Source: Brumimicrobium sp033722555
GTDB lineage: Bacteria > Bacteroidota > Bacteroidia > Flavobacteriales_D > Crocinitomicaceae
DNA: 64,000 bases
Assembly (NCBI GenBank): GCA_033722555.1
Contig: JAWVYS010000012.1
Span: 1-64,000 of the forward strand
Reading direction: 5' to 3'
Shown here: piece after piece, positions 16,197 through 26,225 of the stretch
How positions within the stretch are numbered: position 1 is the stretch's first letter
Layout: each line of letters begins with the position of its first letter
The notes under the pieces: generated by a model
Database searches by the model: none
Told to the model about the DNA's origin: nothing
The model's input: only the letters and a program-made list of their open reading frames with translations
Position numbers and translations under genes: made by a program

Positions 16197-17321
16197 TTAC
16201 CCTTTCTCCACGATTGTTCCATCGCTGAATTTGGCAAATCTTCCTCGATCACGGTCGTGCACCTGTTCAATTTTGGGCCAGGGCCATCCACCAAACTGGG
16301 TGCGCTGATAGTCTGCAAAGGCCTCCTGTATTTCCTGTCGGGAATTCATTACGAAAGGCCCGTGTTGAACGACGGGTTCACTGATTGGCCTGCCTTGTAA
16401 AACTAAAAATTTGATTTTATCCTTTCCTGTTTGCAAATGAAGTTCAGCCGTTGGTTCGACATCTACGGCATGATATTCCGGAATTGATTCTCCGTTAATC
16501 GATAGCTCGCTGCCTTCATAAAAATAAATACTTCTGTTTACACCTTCGGCTGTTGCAGGCAGCTTGAATTCAGAATCAGCTTCGAGTTGAATGTTATAAA
16601 CGCCTACGTGATTGTCAGGGTCGAATGCCCACGAAGGTTTGGGAGGAGTAGGGGATTTCTTTTCAAACAATTCGCCCGCCAAAACTTCAATGAAGGCATT
16701 CCCTTGTTTAAAATTTGGAATGTCCTCGCTCCAAAACATTTTGTAATCCGGTTTTTCCATTTTACTCTTTTTTGGGAGATTTAACCAGATCTGAAACAGT
16801 TCCAACGGATTTTCTTCCTCCTTTTTAAGAAGCGGAAACATTTCGGAATGCATCAGTCCGGAGCCTGCAGTCATCCATTGTAAATCTCCGTCCCCATACC
16901 TTCCTGCTCCTCCTGCAGAATCTGAATGATCTACCATTCCTTTCCGAACAACTGTTAAGGTTTCAAACCCCCGGTGCGGGTGACCGGGAAAACCCGGTAC
17001 CTCTTTTCCGTGATACATTCTCCATCCGTCTTTTATATTAAAATCCTGTCCCAGTTGCCTTCCTTCTAACGAAGATGCAGGTCCCATCTTTTCGTTGCCT
17101 TTCGGAAATTTATCTTCGTGATGCACACAGAACAAAAATGGATCAAGCGTTTGCCATTGAAATCCTAATGCTCTGATCTTTTTTATTGCCTTCATTTCTT
17201 CTTCTTTTTTAGCATTGTCCGATTGAGTAATTCCTCCTATAACCGGTGCAGAAACCAGTGCCGTTGCACCCAGGGCTAGCTTGCCCAGAAAGTTTCTTCT
17301 GTTATTACTTTTATCTTTCAT
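16197..17321 (-). CDS. Pirin family protein with Tat signal
   Basis: 374 residues. The N-terminus carries a twin-arginine signal, RRNFLG (8-13), before a hydrophobic stretch. The pirin cupin core follows: PHRGFETLTVV near 115 with the metal-binding histidine, GDLQWMTAGSGLMHSE near 144 with H and E ligands, and a second cupin after about 250. Cytoplasmic pirins act as quercetinases or regulators, while this form should be exported folded with its metal. Sole gene in its unit. Confidence 0.85.
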   Translation of the reverse strand: MKDKSNNRRNFLGKLALGATALVSAPVIGGITQSDNAKKEEEMKAIKKIRALGFQWQTLDPFLFCVHHEDKFPKGNEKMGPASSLEGRQLGQDFNIKDGWRMYHGKEVPGFPGHPHRGFETLTVVRKGMVDHSDSAGGAGRYGDGDLQWMTAGSGLMHSEMFPLLKKEEENPLELFQIWLNLPKKSKMEKPDYKMFWSEDIPNFKQGNAFIEVLAGELFEKKSPTPPKPSWAFDPDNHVGVYNIQLEADSEFKLPATAEGVNRSIYFYEGSELSINGESIPEYHAVDVEPTAELHLQTGKDKIKFLVLQGRPISEPVVQHGPFVMNSRQEIQEAFADYQRTQFGGWPWPKIEQVHDRDRGRFAKFSDGTIVEKG

Positions 17322-17433
17322 GTTGATTTAATTACCATGGTAAATATATGGATAAAATTTATCTGTAGAAGCTATTTTTTAAAAAAAATGTATTCCTTTT
17401 CGTATTTTAGCATTCCTTAAATTCAATTGAACC

Positions 17434-19857
17434 ATGAGATACATACTGATTTTTATTAACTCCTTATTACTGACATTTCCCTTTTCAGCACAGCTGGATG
17501 TATCTTATAAAAAGCCTCCCCGGGAAATACTGGAACTGGTTGATATAGATCCCACTCCTTTTCTTTACATGGATTCAAAAGGTGACCGTGGCGTTTTTAT
17601 TTCAAGAGACGCCTTTAAATCGCTGGAAGACCTTGCCCAGGATGAAGTTCGACTCGGTGGTTTACGAATTGATCCGGCTACAAACGGGAGATCAAGACAA
17701 ACCTACTATAAAGACATCGCTGTTCAGAACCTAAGAACAGGAGAGAAAATTCAGGCCAAAAATTTACCGGATAATCCGCGTTTATCAGATTTTCGCTGGT
17801 CGCCCAGTCAGGCGTATTTTACTTTTACCAACACAAATTCAGAAGGCATTTCATTATGGTATATGGACGCTAAAACGGCAGTGTGTAAGCAGCTCACCCC
17901 CTATAATCTGAACGGTGTTTTCGGTGCTCCCTACGACTGGTGTCCGGACAATGCTTCCCTGCTGGTATTTACTGTTCCGGAAAATCGAATAAAGATAGAC
18001 GAAAACAGTATTCCTAAAGGACCTATCGTGCAGGAAACGAGTGGAAGCAAGGCACCTGTAAGAACCTATCAGGATCTTTTATCCAGTAAAAAGGATGAAG
18101 CGCTTTTTGAATATTATGCCAACTCAGAAGTTTTTAAAGTCGACCTTGAAGGAAATTTAAAACCTTTTTTGCCAAAAGCTATTTATTATTCTGTTAACTA
18201 TTCTCCTAACGGTAAACTGATACTGGTTAATACCATTGAAAAACCATTTTCCTACATTGTCCCGTATTATCGTTTTCCTGAAAATTTTGCGATCCATGAT
18301 GAGTTAGGAGTAAAGCAGCAGGATTTTTATAAAAAGCCGTTGATAGAAGAGTTGCCCAAGGGATTTGATGCCGTGCAAACCGGTAAGCGTTATATTTACT
18401 GGCGTGCGGATCAAGATGCAACGCTTTACTGGGCAGAAGCGCAGGATGGAGGTGAGCCGGAAAATGAAGTTCCCTTCCGTGATTACGTTTATCAGCAGGA
18501 TTTAACCAAGAAAAGTAAGCCCGTTTTACTTGTTCCTGTAAAATACCGTTTCCGTGGTATTATGTGGGGGAATAATGAACTGGCTATTCTAAATGAAGGG
18601 TACTGGAAAACCAGACGGACAGGAATGTATTTGTTCAATCCTTCGAAAAAGCCGATGGAAAGAACGGAGATCGTGGAACGCTCTTCGCAGGATCTCTACA
18701 GCGATCCGGGCAGTTTCGAAACAGAATTAACGGGTTCAGGAAGGTATCAGACCTTAAAATTCTCAAAGGACGGGAAATCACTTTACCTGACCGGTCAAGG
18801 TTATTCACCAGAAGGAAATAAACCTTTTCTAGATAAATTCAATATTAAAACGAGAAAGACGGAACGGTTATGGCAAGCCGCGGGTGATTCAACTTACGAG
18901 CAGATCATGCGCATCACAAACTGGGAAGATCTGACTTTGATTACGAGGATCGAAAGCAAAAATACTTTTCCGAATTATTTTTTCCGGCATGTAGGAACAG
19001 GAACGCTTGATAAGATTACTGATTTTAAAAATCCCTATGAATCGTTCAATAAGGTTCACAAAGAAGAGATCGAATATAAGCGACAAGATGGTGTAAACCT
19101 GACAGGGACACTTTATTTACCACCCGGGTATGATCCTGATAAGGAAGGCAGGCTTCCGGTTTTCATCTGGGCTTACCCAAGGGAGTATAAGGATGCATCA
19201 GAAGCCGGACAAATTAAAGATTCTCCTCATAAATTTACACGCCTGTTTTATGGTTCTCCTGTTTACTGGGCTGTACGTGGTTACGCTGTTCTGGACGACG
19301 CAAGTTTTCCAATCATAGGAGAAGGAGATGAGGAGCCCAACGACCGATTCATAGAACAACTTGTGGCCAACGGAAAAGCAGCCATTGATGCTCTCACTGA
19401 AAGAAAAATTGCAGACCCCGAAAGAGTTGCGATTGGCGGGCACTCTTACGGGGCTTTTATGACCGCCAATTTGCTTGCGCATTCAGATCTTTTCGCAGCG
19501 GGAATAGCACGAAGCGGAGCGTACAACAGAACCTTAACCCCTTTCGGATTTCAATCAGAAGAAAGGACTTTCTGGGACAATCCTGAACTTTATATGAGGA
19601 TGTCTCCTTTTACTAACGCTGATCAGATCAACGAACCATTGCTTCTTATTCACGGTAATGCAGATAATAATCCGGGAACCTTTACTTTACAAAGTGAAAG
19701 GCTTTACGGAGCAATCAAGGGTCTGGGAGGAATTTCCCGTTTGGTTCTTCTTCCCTATGAGAGTCATGGATATGCTGCGAAAGAAAACATCCTACACATG
19801 CTTTGGGAGATGGATGAATGGCTAGAAACACACGTTAAGAATAAAGAAAAATTATAA
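17434..19857 (+). CDS. Secreted S9 family prolyl oligopeptidase-type peptidase
   Basis: 807 residues with a signal peptide ending near FSAQ (20). An N-terminal beta-propeller domain (about 30-540) gates a C-terminal alpha/beta hydrolase. The catalytic triad is visible: serine in GHSYG (about 671), aspartate in HGNADNNPG (about 742) and histidine in ESHGY (about 777). The overall pattern resembles glutamyl endopeptidases and dipeptidyl aminopeptidases of family S9. Probably digests peptides in the periplasm. Convergent with the next gene, 8 bases apart. Confidence 0.9.
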   Translation: MRYILIFINSLLLTFPFSAQLDVSYKKPPREILELVDIDPTPFLYMDSKGDRGVFISRDAFKSLEDLAQDEVRLGGLRIDPATNGRSRQTYYKDIAVQNLRTGEKIQAKNLPDNPRLSDFRWSPSQAYFTFTNTNSEGISLWYMDAKTAVCKQLTPYNLNGVFGAPYDWCPDNASLLVFTVPENRIKIDENSIPKGPIVQETSGSKAPVRTYQDLLSSKKDEALFEYYANSEVFKVDLEGNLKPFLPKAIYYSVNYSPNGKLILVNTIEKPFSYIVPYYRFPENFAIHDELGVKQQDFYKKPLIEELPKGFDAVQTGKRYIYWRADQDATLYWAEAQDGGEPENEVPFRDYVYQQDLTKKSKPVLLVPVKYRFRGIMWGNNELAILNEGYWKTRRTGMYLFNPSKKPMERTEIVERSSQDLYSDPGSFETELTGSGRYQTLKFSKDGKSLYLTGQGYSPEGNKPFLDKFNIKTRKTERLWQAAGDSTYEQIMRITNWEDLTLITRIESKNTFPNYFFRHVGTGTLDKITDFKNPYESFNKVHKEEIEYKRQDGVNLTGTLYLPPGYDPDKEGRLPVFIWAYPREYKDASEAGQIKDSPHKFTRLFYGSPVYWAVRGYAVLDDASFPIIGEGDEEPNDRFIEQLVANGKAAIDALTERKIADPERVAIGGHSYGAFMTANLLAHSDLFAAGIARSGAYNRTLTPFGFQSEERTFWDNPELYMRMSPFTNADQINEPLLLIHGNADNNPGTFTLQSERLYGAIKGLGGISRLVLLPYESHGYAAKENILHMLWEMDEWLETHVKNKEKL

Positions 19858-19865
19858 ATACTTCG

Positions 19866-20618
19866 TCAGGCTTCCTTTCTGGAAAATTCTGAAAGGAATA
19901 TTCCCGTAGCCATTGCTACATTTAATGATTCGCCATGACCCAGCCGGGGTATGGTGAGAGGGTGAGAAATGATACCGAGCAATTCCTCCCGGATTCCGTT
20001 CCCTTCATTGCCCATTAAGAGAATTCCTTTCCTGTGCAAGGGCTTGTTATAAATGTTTTCGCCCTTCAAGAGAGCACCATAAACGGGAAGTTTATTTTTT
20101 GAAAAATATTGCCGGAGGTCGGTATAACGGATGTTAACATTGAACAGTGCGCCCATTGTTGCCTGTACCACCTTGGGATTGTAGCAGTCTACTGTGTCCT
20201 CCGATGCGATTATCTCCTGGATACCAAACCATGCAGCAAGGCGGATGATAGTACCCATGTTTCCCGGATCCTGAATTTTATCAAGTGCCAATATAAAATC
20301 AGCCGTGTTTTCTTTAGTCTTAAGATATGTGCATATCGCAAGGACACCCCGCGGTTGTTTCAGTGTGGAAATGCGTTGCAATTCCTGTTCGGAAACAGAG
20401 ATAATCTGCGCGTTTTCCGGATTGAAGGAGAGATTTTTTGAAGTATAAATCGTTTGAATACTGTCAGGTCTGTATGCGAAGGCTTCTTTTAGAATTTTCT
20501 CTCCTTCAATAATAAAGAGTCCTTGCTCATCCCTGGCCTTCTTTTTATGCAGGGATTTGACTCGTTTGATATTTTCCTTGGAGAGCACTATTTTTTCGTT
20601 AAATATACCAATAAGCAA
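19866..20618 (-). CDS. SpoU/TrmH family RNA 2'-O-methyltransferase
   Basis: About 250 residues. An N-terminal substrate-binding part (KKARDEQGLFIIEGEKILKE) precedes the SPOUT knot. Signature motifs are DKIQDPGNMGTIIRLAAWFG near 110-130, LLMGNEGNGI near 200 and SLNVAMATGI near 230. It methylates a ribose in tRNA or 23S rRNA, but the exact target cannot be told. The start could be shifted to a GTG 11 codons in (VLSKENIKRV), which fits the family better. Confidence 0.88.
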   Translation of the reverse strand: MLIGIFNEKIVLSKENIKRVKSLHKKKARDEQGLFIIEGEKILKEAFAYRPDSIQTIYTSKNLSFNPENAQIISVSEQELQRISTLKQPRGVLAICTYLKTKENTADFILALDKIQDPGNMGTIIRLAAWFGIQEIIASEDTVDCYNPKVVQATMGALFNVNIRYTDLRQYFSKNKLPVYGALLKGENIYNKPLHRKGILLMGNEGNGIREELLGIISHPLTIPRLGHGESLNVAMATGIFLSEFSRKEA

Positions 20619-20754
20619 GATTCCTGAATTTCAGGCAGGCATGCTGAGATCTTTTTTAGTGAGTAGTCTTGCAAACTGTAGATTTTAAACAAAATTAAGA
20701 TTATTCCGAATCAATCCTCTCAATCTTCTCAGAACCTTTGTATTTTTGTTTATC

Positions 20755-23418
20755 ATGGTAAATATTTATTCGTTCAGGATAGTTTGTGTGCTCATCGCGA
20801 TTTTTGCAATTGCTTCGTGCAACCTTACAAAGCATGTTCCTGAAGATAAATATTTGCTTGTTTCGAATGAACTGATCATACCGGATGGAACGGAGATCAA
20901 GGAATCCAAGGCTCGGAGTGTAATTAGGCAGAAACCCAACCACAGAACCCTGGGACTGCGGTTACGCCTTCGAGCATACAATATGGTTGATTCTACCGCT
21001 GCTGCAAAGGCGGAAAAGAGACGTTTCAAACGGTATAAAAAAATCAATCGACGACGATTAAAGAGGCAGGAGAAAATAAATGAGCGTCGTATTCAGCGTG
21101 CTTTGGAAAGAGGTGATTCCACCTACAGGAAAAAGGAGATTGATTTGAAGGATACGATTAATCCTAAACCTACTCCCAGGGAAAAATTAAAGTATGATTA
21201 CGGTGAACCACCAAAACTTTTTGACTCCTCCGCAATGGAAACTTCTCGTGAACAGTTGCAGCTTTTCCTTCAAAAAAACGGATATTTTGACGGCACCGTA
21301 GAAGCACATGTAAATCTGGATAAAGAAGAACAAACTGCTGTGGTTGAATATGTTTTTCATCCTAAAGAACCTTATATTGTTGATTCGATGCGGCTTGAAA
21401 CCTCAAACGAGGTAATTAGAAGCAAATATGAAAAATATAGGGAGGAAGGAAAGAATGTTCTTGAAACCCCTTTCCGTTTTGATACGGATGCCTTAGGTGA
21501 TATGCGCAGATCCATGGCTGAATTCATGCGCAATGAAGCCATTTACGGATTTAAGGATTCTTACGTGAGTTATTTGGTCGATACACTGAGTGGGGGACAC
21601 AAAATTAATATTGTGATAAATATTGCAGAAAGAAAGGTTGAGAAAGAGGACGGAATGAAAAGCAAGCCCTTTGCGCCTTTCAAAATCAACAAGGTATATT
21701 TTCATCTGCGTGACACAATGACTTATGATGGTAATTTTTATGAGGAGGAAATTTTATCGCGGAATATGACACTTACTCCCTTCGATCCTATTCCAACTTT
21801 TGACACTATGCGTTACGACGATTATGAAGGTCGCAACAGCGAAATAAGAACTGCTACGATCCTGTATAACGGCAAACCGATGGTTCGGCCGGAGCTGCTT
21901 GAATTCCAAAATTACCTTGAAGAGACCAACTTTTACAAGGAAGATTTTGCAAAACAATCATACAGTAGATTGCTTCAAACCGATCTTTTTGAAAGTGTTC
22001 AGTATGAAATTGTAGAGAATAAGGATAATACCCTTGATGTTCATTATTATCTGAAACCACAGAAAAAACAGCGTTTTTCTTTCGAACCCAAAGGAACTCA
22101 TTCCCTTGGATTTCTCGGAATTCAGGCTTCTGTTAATTATATCAATAAAAACCTGTTCAGAACCGGGAGCCGATTGAAGATAAGTTTTAGCGGTGGGGTA
22201 GAGTCTCAGCCGGATGTTTTTCGGGATGATAATGAGTCAAACACGCTTAATCAGGATATAAGCAGTTTTAATACGCTTGAATTCGGTCCTTCGGTTCAGC
22301 TCGATATTCCTGGGTTATTTCCGATTCCATTAACGAAACTTTCGAAAAGGCAAAATCCAAGAACTACTTTTTCGGCCGCTTATAACCGACAGGATAGGCC
22401 TGAATTTCAACGAAGAACTTTTCAGTTAAACTATTTATGGAAATTTTACGATGTTTATCGGACGCAGGTATTCACGGTGGGAATTCCGATCATTGGAGGA
22501 GTTCAATTTGTGAATATCGAGAAAAGCACCCCCTTTGAACAACGCCTGGAGGCACAGAATGATTTATTTCTCATCAACGCATATAGTAATCAGTCCATTT
22601 GGAAAGACTTGAAGGTCTCTTATCAGTGGTCGAATCAGGAGCGTAAGAAGGGCAATGTGGTTTTATCTTATGCGGCCAATCTGGATGTTGCAGGATTAAC
22701 GATAGCCTTGCTAACGAAGGATCAACCGGTAAACGACGAAGGATTCCGGGAATTTCTGGGAATTCGGTATTCTGAGTTTGTTAGGCTCGACAATGAATTT
22801 CGTTTGCACCACAATTACAGTGAAAAGCAGTCCATGAATTACAGAATTCAGGTAGGCGGGGGTGTTCCTTTGGAGAACAACGGACCTAACCTGCCTTTCG
22901 ATTATAGCTTTTCTGCCGGTGGTTCGGTGGATAATAGGGGATACTTGGCTCGTTCTCTGGGTCCCGGTGTTTATAAGTATTACCTTGATACAGGACGTAC
23001 GGTTACCGAAATCGGTGATATGCGTCTCGGGGGGTCGGTTGAGTACAGATTTAAGATAACTGACCTGTTTGAAGGGACGATTTTTTCGGATGTAGGGAAT
23101 ATCTGGACATATAACAAAGATAAAAACAGACCGGGCGGTCAGATTTCAAATGATTTTTATAAGCAGTTAAGTGTATCGGGAGGAATAGGGCTTCGCGTGG
23201 ACCTTTCTTTCCTGATTTTAAGAATTGACGCAGGAATACCCTTAAGAAATCCTGCTTTGCCACAGGGTGCCCGATGGATTTGGCAGGACGACGATCCTTA
23301 TATTCAGGAAGGAATCGAACAATGGGGGTATAACAGCGCGGGAGAACCTCGTTATAAGGAGCTAATGCCCAATGTATTTCAACCCCGTTTACACATCGCC
23401 ATCGGATATCCTTTTTAG
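20755..23418 (+). CDS. tamL: Translocation and assembly module lipoprotein TamL
   Basis: The ATG at 20755 gives 887 residues with a lipobox IASC (cysteine near 22) followed by NLTKHVPEDKYLL, typical of Bacteroidota TamL. A basic linker (80-110, KRRFKRYKKINRRRLKRQEK) precedes POTRA-like domains and a 16-strand BamA-type barrel with GGSVDNRGYLARSLGPG and a final aromatic residue (IGYPF). It replaces TamA and works with TamB to build the envelope. TamB is about 28 kb away in the same window. Transcribed divergently from the methyltransferase. Confidence 0.9.
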   Translation: MVNIYSFRIVCVLIAIFAIASCNLTKHVPEDKYLLVSNELIIPDGTEIKESKARSVIRQKPNHRTLGLRLRLRAYNMVDSTAAAKAEKRRFKRYKKINRRRLKRQEKINERRIQRALERGDSTYRKKEIDLKDTINPKPTPREKLKYDYGEPPKLFDSSAMETSREQLQLFLQKNGYFDGTVEAHVNLDKEEQTAVVEYVFHPKEPYIVDSMRLETSNEVIRSKYEKYREEGKNVLETPFRFDTDALGDMRRSMAEFMRNEAIYGFKDSYVSYLVDTLSGGHKINIVINIAERKVEKEDGMKSKPFAPFKINKVYFHLRDTMTYDGNFYEEEILSRNMTLTPFDPIPTFDTMRYDDYEGRNSEIRTATILYNGKPMVRPELLEFQNYLEETNFYKEDFAKQSYSRLLQTDLFESVQYEIVENKDNTLDVHYYLKPQKKQRFSFEPKGTHSLGFLGIQASVNYINKNLFRTGSRLKISFSGGVESQPDVFRDDNESNTLNQDISSFNTLEFGPSVQLDIPGLFPIPLTKLSKRQNPRTTFSAAYNRQDRPEFQRRTFQLNYLWKFYDVYRTQVFTVGIPIIGGVQFVNIEKSTPFEQRLEAQNDLFLINAYSNQSIWKDLKVSYQWSNQERKKGNVVLSYAANLDVAGLTIALLTKDQPVNDEGFREFLGIRYSEFVRLDNEFRLHHNYSEKQSMNYRIQVGGGVPLENNGPNLPFDYSFSAGGSVDNRGYLARSLGPGVYKYYLDTGRTVTEIGDMRLGGSVEYRFKITDLFEGTIFSDVGNIWTYNKDKNRPGGQISNDFYKQLSVSGGIGLRVDLSFLILRIDAGIPLRNPALPQGARWIWQDDDPYIQEGIEQWGYNSAGEPRYKELMPNVFQPRLHIAIGYPF

Positions 23419-23495
23419 AATGGCTTTTCGGGGTGGAACAAATTGGAAGGGGAAATTCAGTACTGTGTTTGTGTATACTATTTACCCTTCGTTCA

Positions 23496-23525
23496 TTTGT
23501 TAAACTTTATTTTGTATTATCTTTG
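23496..23525 (+). promoter_or_regulatory. Promoter of the DUF4494-pdxH-M16 operon
   Basis: TTTG (23496-23499) and TATCTTTG (23518-23525) are 18 bases apart, close to the Bacteroidota consensus spacing of 19. The leader to the start codon at 23623 is about 90 bases and contains complementary words cggaat (23539-23544) and attccg (23582-23587). Confidence 0.7.
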
Positions 23526-23622
23526 CAAGTCCCGATTTCGGAATGGCAAGGATTACTTAAAACGCTTTTTAAAAGTGAGCAATTCCGGGTTTATAAAGGA
23601 GTAAATATATAATCAGCAAATT

Positions 23623-24219
23623 ATGAATAGTTGGTATACGATTAAAGTAAAATATACAAAACAGCTTGAAGACGGCAGGCTTAAAAGAGTGACTGAACCA
23701 TATCTTGTGGACGCTGTTTCATTTACGGATGCAGAGGCAAGAATTTATGAGGAGGTAGGTTCGACAATCAAGGGAGAATTTTTAATCACCGGTATTTCTA
23801 AAACGGATTTTGGTGACATTTTTTATTATGAGGATTCAGACGACTGGTATAAATGTAAATTGACCTACATAGCTGCTGCAGGAGATGATGAAAAAGAAAA
23901 GAAGATTACCAATAATTTTTTGGTAACTGCCGGCAATGTTAAGGAGGCTTATGACAGAATTCAGGAAAGTTTGAGTGATATGACAGTCACTTTCGAAATT
24001 CCTTCAATTATGCTTACGCCTATAGTAGAGGTTCTTCCTTATAATCCGGATCTTGACGTAGAACTTGATCGTCGTCCACTTTCAGAAAATGAAAGCACGC
24101 GGCAAGAAGACGAATTTGAACAAGACGAAATTTTGGATGAGGAGGAGAGTGAAGAAGAAGATTTCGGAGATGAGGATGAAGAAAACGCATCCACGCTGGA
24201 AGATGACATGAATAAGTAA
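23623..24219 (+). CDS. DUF4494 family protein
   Basis: 198 residues beginning MNSWYTIKVKYTKQ, the conserved start of the DUF4494 family found throughout Bacteroidota. It appears to be two beta-alpha-beta units (VKYTKQLEDGRLKRVTEPYL and a second half near 85-135). The last about 45 residues are almost all acidic (EEESEEEDFGDEDEEN). Function unknown. First gene of a probable operon, 8 bases before pdxH. Confidence 0.8.
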   Translation: MNSWYTIKVKYTKQLEDGRLKRVTEPYLVDAVSFTDAEARIYEEVGSTIKGEFLITGISKTDFGDIFYYEDSDDWYKCKLTYIAAAGDDEKEKKITNNFLVTAGNVKEAYDRIQESLSDMTVTFEIPSIMLTPIVEVLPYNPDLDVELDRRPLSENESTRQEDEFEQDEILDEEESEEEDFGDEDEENASTLEDDMNK

Positions 24220-24227
24220 ACCGTACA

Positions 24228-24881
24228 ATGGAGGAATTTATTGACAAACTGCGTAACGACCATTCGGATTTCGATAAAGGCAGACTGGAAGATGAGATCA
24301 AGTCCGTCGACCCTATGCTTTTATTCAAAAAGTGGTACAAAGAAGCGTTTGAAAATAATTGTGCTGAACCCCATGCAATGGTATTAAGTACAGTGGGAAA
24401 AGATTTACAGCCCTCTTCCCGGACAGTATATTTGAAGGAATTGCTGGAGGAAGGTATTATCTTTTACACCAATTACGAGAGCCATAAAGCACAGGAAATG
24501 GAGGAGAACCCTAAAGTTTCAATTCTTTTTTATTGGGACTGTTTGGAAAGGCAGATCAGGATTCAGGGAAGAGCAGAAAGGGCTCCAAAAGAATTGTCTG
24601 ACGACTACTTTGCTTCCAGACCACGAGAGAGTCAACTAGGAGCCTGGGCCTCTGCGCAAAGCCGTTCCATCAAAAACAGGGAGGAACTTGAAAATAATCT
24701 GAAAACTGTCACAGAAAAATTCGAAGGGAAAAATGTCCCAAGACCTCCATTTTGGGGTGGGTATCTCATTCGGCCTGATTACATTGAGTTTTGGCAGGGA
24801 AGACCTAAGCGACTGCACGACAGAATTTGTTTTGTCCTCAACAACAATGGAAAGTGGGACGTTCATAGAAAAAATCCTTAA
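24228..24881 (+). CDS. pdxH: Pyridoxamine 5'-phosphate oxidase
   Basis: 217 residues, full family length. It oxidises pyridoxine or pyridoxamine phosphate to pyridoxal 5'-phosphate with FMN. Motifs: DPMLLFKKWYKEA near 28, SSRTVYLKEL (FMN site) near 66, FYTNYESHKAQE, FYWDCLERQIRIQGRAER, and the C-terminal signature EFWQGRPKRLHDR near 190-202. The next gene begins at the very next base after the stop, so coupling is likely. Confidence 0.95.
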   Translation: MEEFIDKLRNDHSDFDKGRLEDEIKSVDPMLLFKKWYKEAFENNCAEPHAMVLSTVGKDLQPSSRTVYLKELLEEGIIFYTNYESHKAQEMEENPKVSILFYWDCLERQIRIQGRAERAPKELSDDYFASRPRESQLGAWASAQSRSIKNREELENNLKTVTEKFEGKNVPRPPFWGGYLIRPDYIEFWQGRPKRLHDRICFVLNNNGKWDVHRKNP

Positions 24882-26117
24882 ATGATAAATGTAGAACCGA
24901 CGATCTATCGTCTCGATAATGGATTGAGAGTAGTCTATTTACATGACCCCTCAATGGTTGCTCATTTAGGAGTAACTGTCCTGGCCGGTTCACGGTTTGA
25001 GAGGGAAGATGAAAATGGCCTGGCTCATTTTCTGGAACACTGTATTTTTAAAGGAACCTATAAAAGAAAAGCATTTCATGTCCTTTCAAGACTTGATTCT
25101 GTGGGTGGAGAACTAAATGCTTATACCACCAAGGAAGAGATCTGTATTTATGGCGCTTTTTCAAGAGAACATTTGAATCGCACCTCTGAACTTCTTGCTG
25201 ATATTACGTTTAATTCCAATTTTCCTGTAAAAGAGATAGAAAAAGAAAAAGAGGTAATACTCGATGAGATCAATGCTTATCTCGACAGTCCTGCGGATAA
25301 GATATTCGATGACTTTGAAGCCTATTTATTTGAAGGAAATGCGCTGGGGAATAACATACTCGGAACGGAAGAGTCTGTTCGTTCATTTACCCGGGAGCAT
25401 CTGCTCAATTATGTAGAGCGTTTTTTCTATCCCGAAAACATGGTTTTGTCGTTTGTAGGAGATCTTCCTGCCAAAAAGGTGATTTCCAGACTGAATAAAG
25501 ATTTTGGTCAGATTGCAGCGAACGGAATTAAGCAAACCCCGGTAACTCCAAAGCAGCGGGCTCCTTTTTCGATTGAAACGGATGAAGCTAATTATCAGAC
25601 CCACATAATGATTGGTGGTACCGCTCCGGGATATGATGATCTTCGGAGAAGGGTAATGATCCTGCTTATTAATATTTTGGGAGGCCCTGCTCTCAATTCT
25701 CGTTTAATTCTTTCAATTCGAGAAAAATACGGTTATTCTTATAACATTGAGGCGAGTTATACACCTTACCAGGAAACGGGTTATTGGTTTGTTTATGCAG
25801 GAACTGACCCGAAGAACAAAAAGAAAATTCTACACCTGATCCGAAAGGAAATCAGTCGTTTTATTCAAGAGCCTTTGACCAGCAATCAGCTGCAGAGAGC
25901 CAAGCTTCAACTAAAGGGGCATATGGCACTGAGTATGGACAGCAACAGCGGTTTAATGCTTAATTTTGGTAAGAGCCTTCTCGTATTTGACCAGATCGAC
26001 ACCCTGCAGGAAATTTATGAGCATATTGACAGCATTACTGCTGATGAAATCAGAACGGTTGCGGCAGAGTATTTTTCCCCCGAGAATCTTTCTACCCTAA
26101 TTTTCGATGTTAAGTAG
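24882..26117 (+). CDS. M16 family zinc peptidase
   Basis: 411 residues with the inverted zinc motif HFLEH (49-53) and a downstream glutamate in EVILDEINAY near 125. The second half has the inactive M16_C fold and the R/Y pair YGYSYNIEA near 285, as expected for a two-domain processing-peptidase-like unit. No signal peptide, so cytoplasmic. Starts directly after the pdxH stop. Confidence 0.92.
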   Translation: MINVEPTIYRLDNGLRVVYLHDPSMVAHLGVTVLAGSRFEREDENGLAHFLEHCIFKGTYKRKAFHVLSRLDSVGGELNAYTTKEEICIYGAFSREHLNRTSELLADITFNSNFPVKEIEKEKEVILDEINAYLDSPADKIFDDFEAYLFEGNALGNNILGTEESVRSFTREHLLNYVERFFYPENMVLSFVGDLPAKKVISRLNKDFGQIAANGIKQTPVTPKQRAPFSIETDEANYQTHIMIGGTAPGYDDLRRRVMILLINILGGPALNSRLILSIREKYGYSYNIEASYTPYQETGYWFVYAGTDPKNKKKILHLIRKEISRFIQEPLTSNQLQRAKLQLKGHMALSMDSNSGLMLNFGKSLLVFDQIDTLQEIYEHIDSITADEIRTVAAEYFSPENLSTLIFDVK

Positions 26118-26225
26118 CTGTTTATCAAAATAAAGACAGGTTTATCAACAAAAAATAGTAGAGTTATTAACAATTTTTGTAACCAATGTTGATATCTACC
26201 GTATCACTATTCAAAAAACCAGGTG

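Noticed and set aside
24039..24263. Minus-strand serine-rich frame opposite the DUF4494 acidic tail
   Set aside because: It is the antisense shadow of the GAA/GAT-rich acidic coding sequence.
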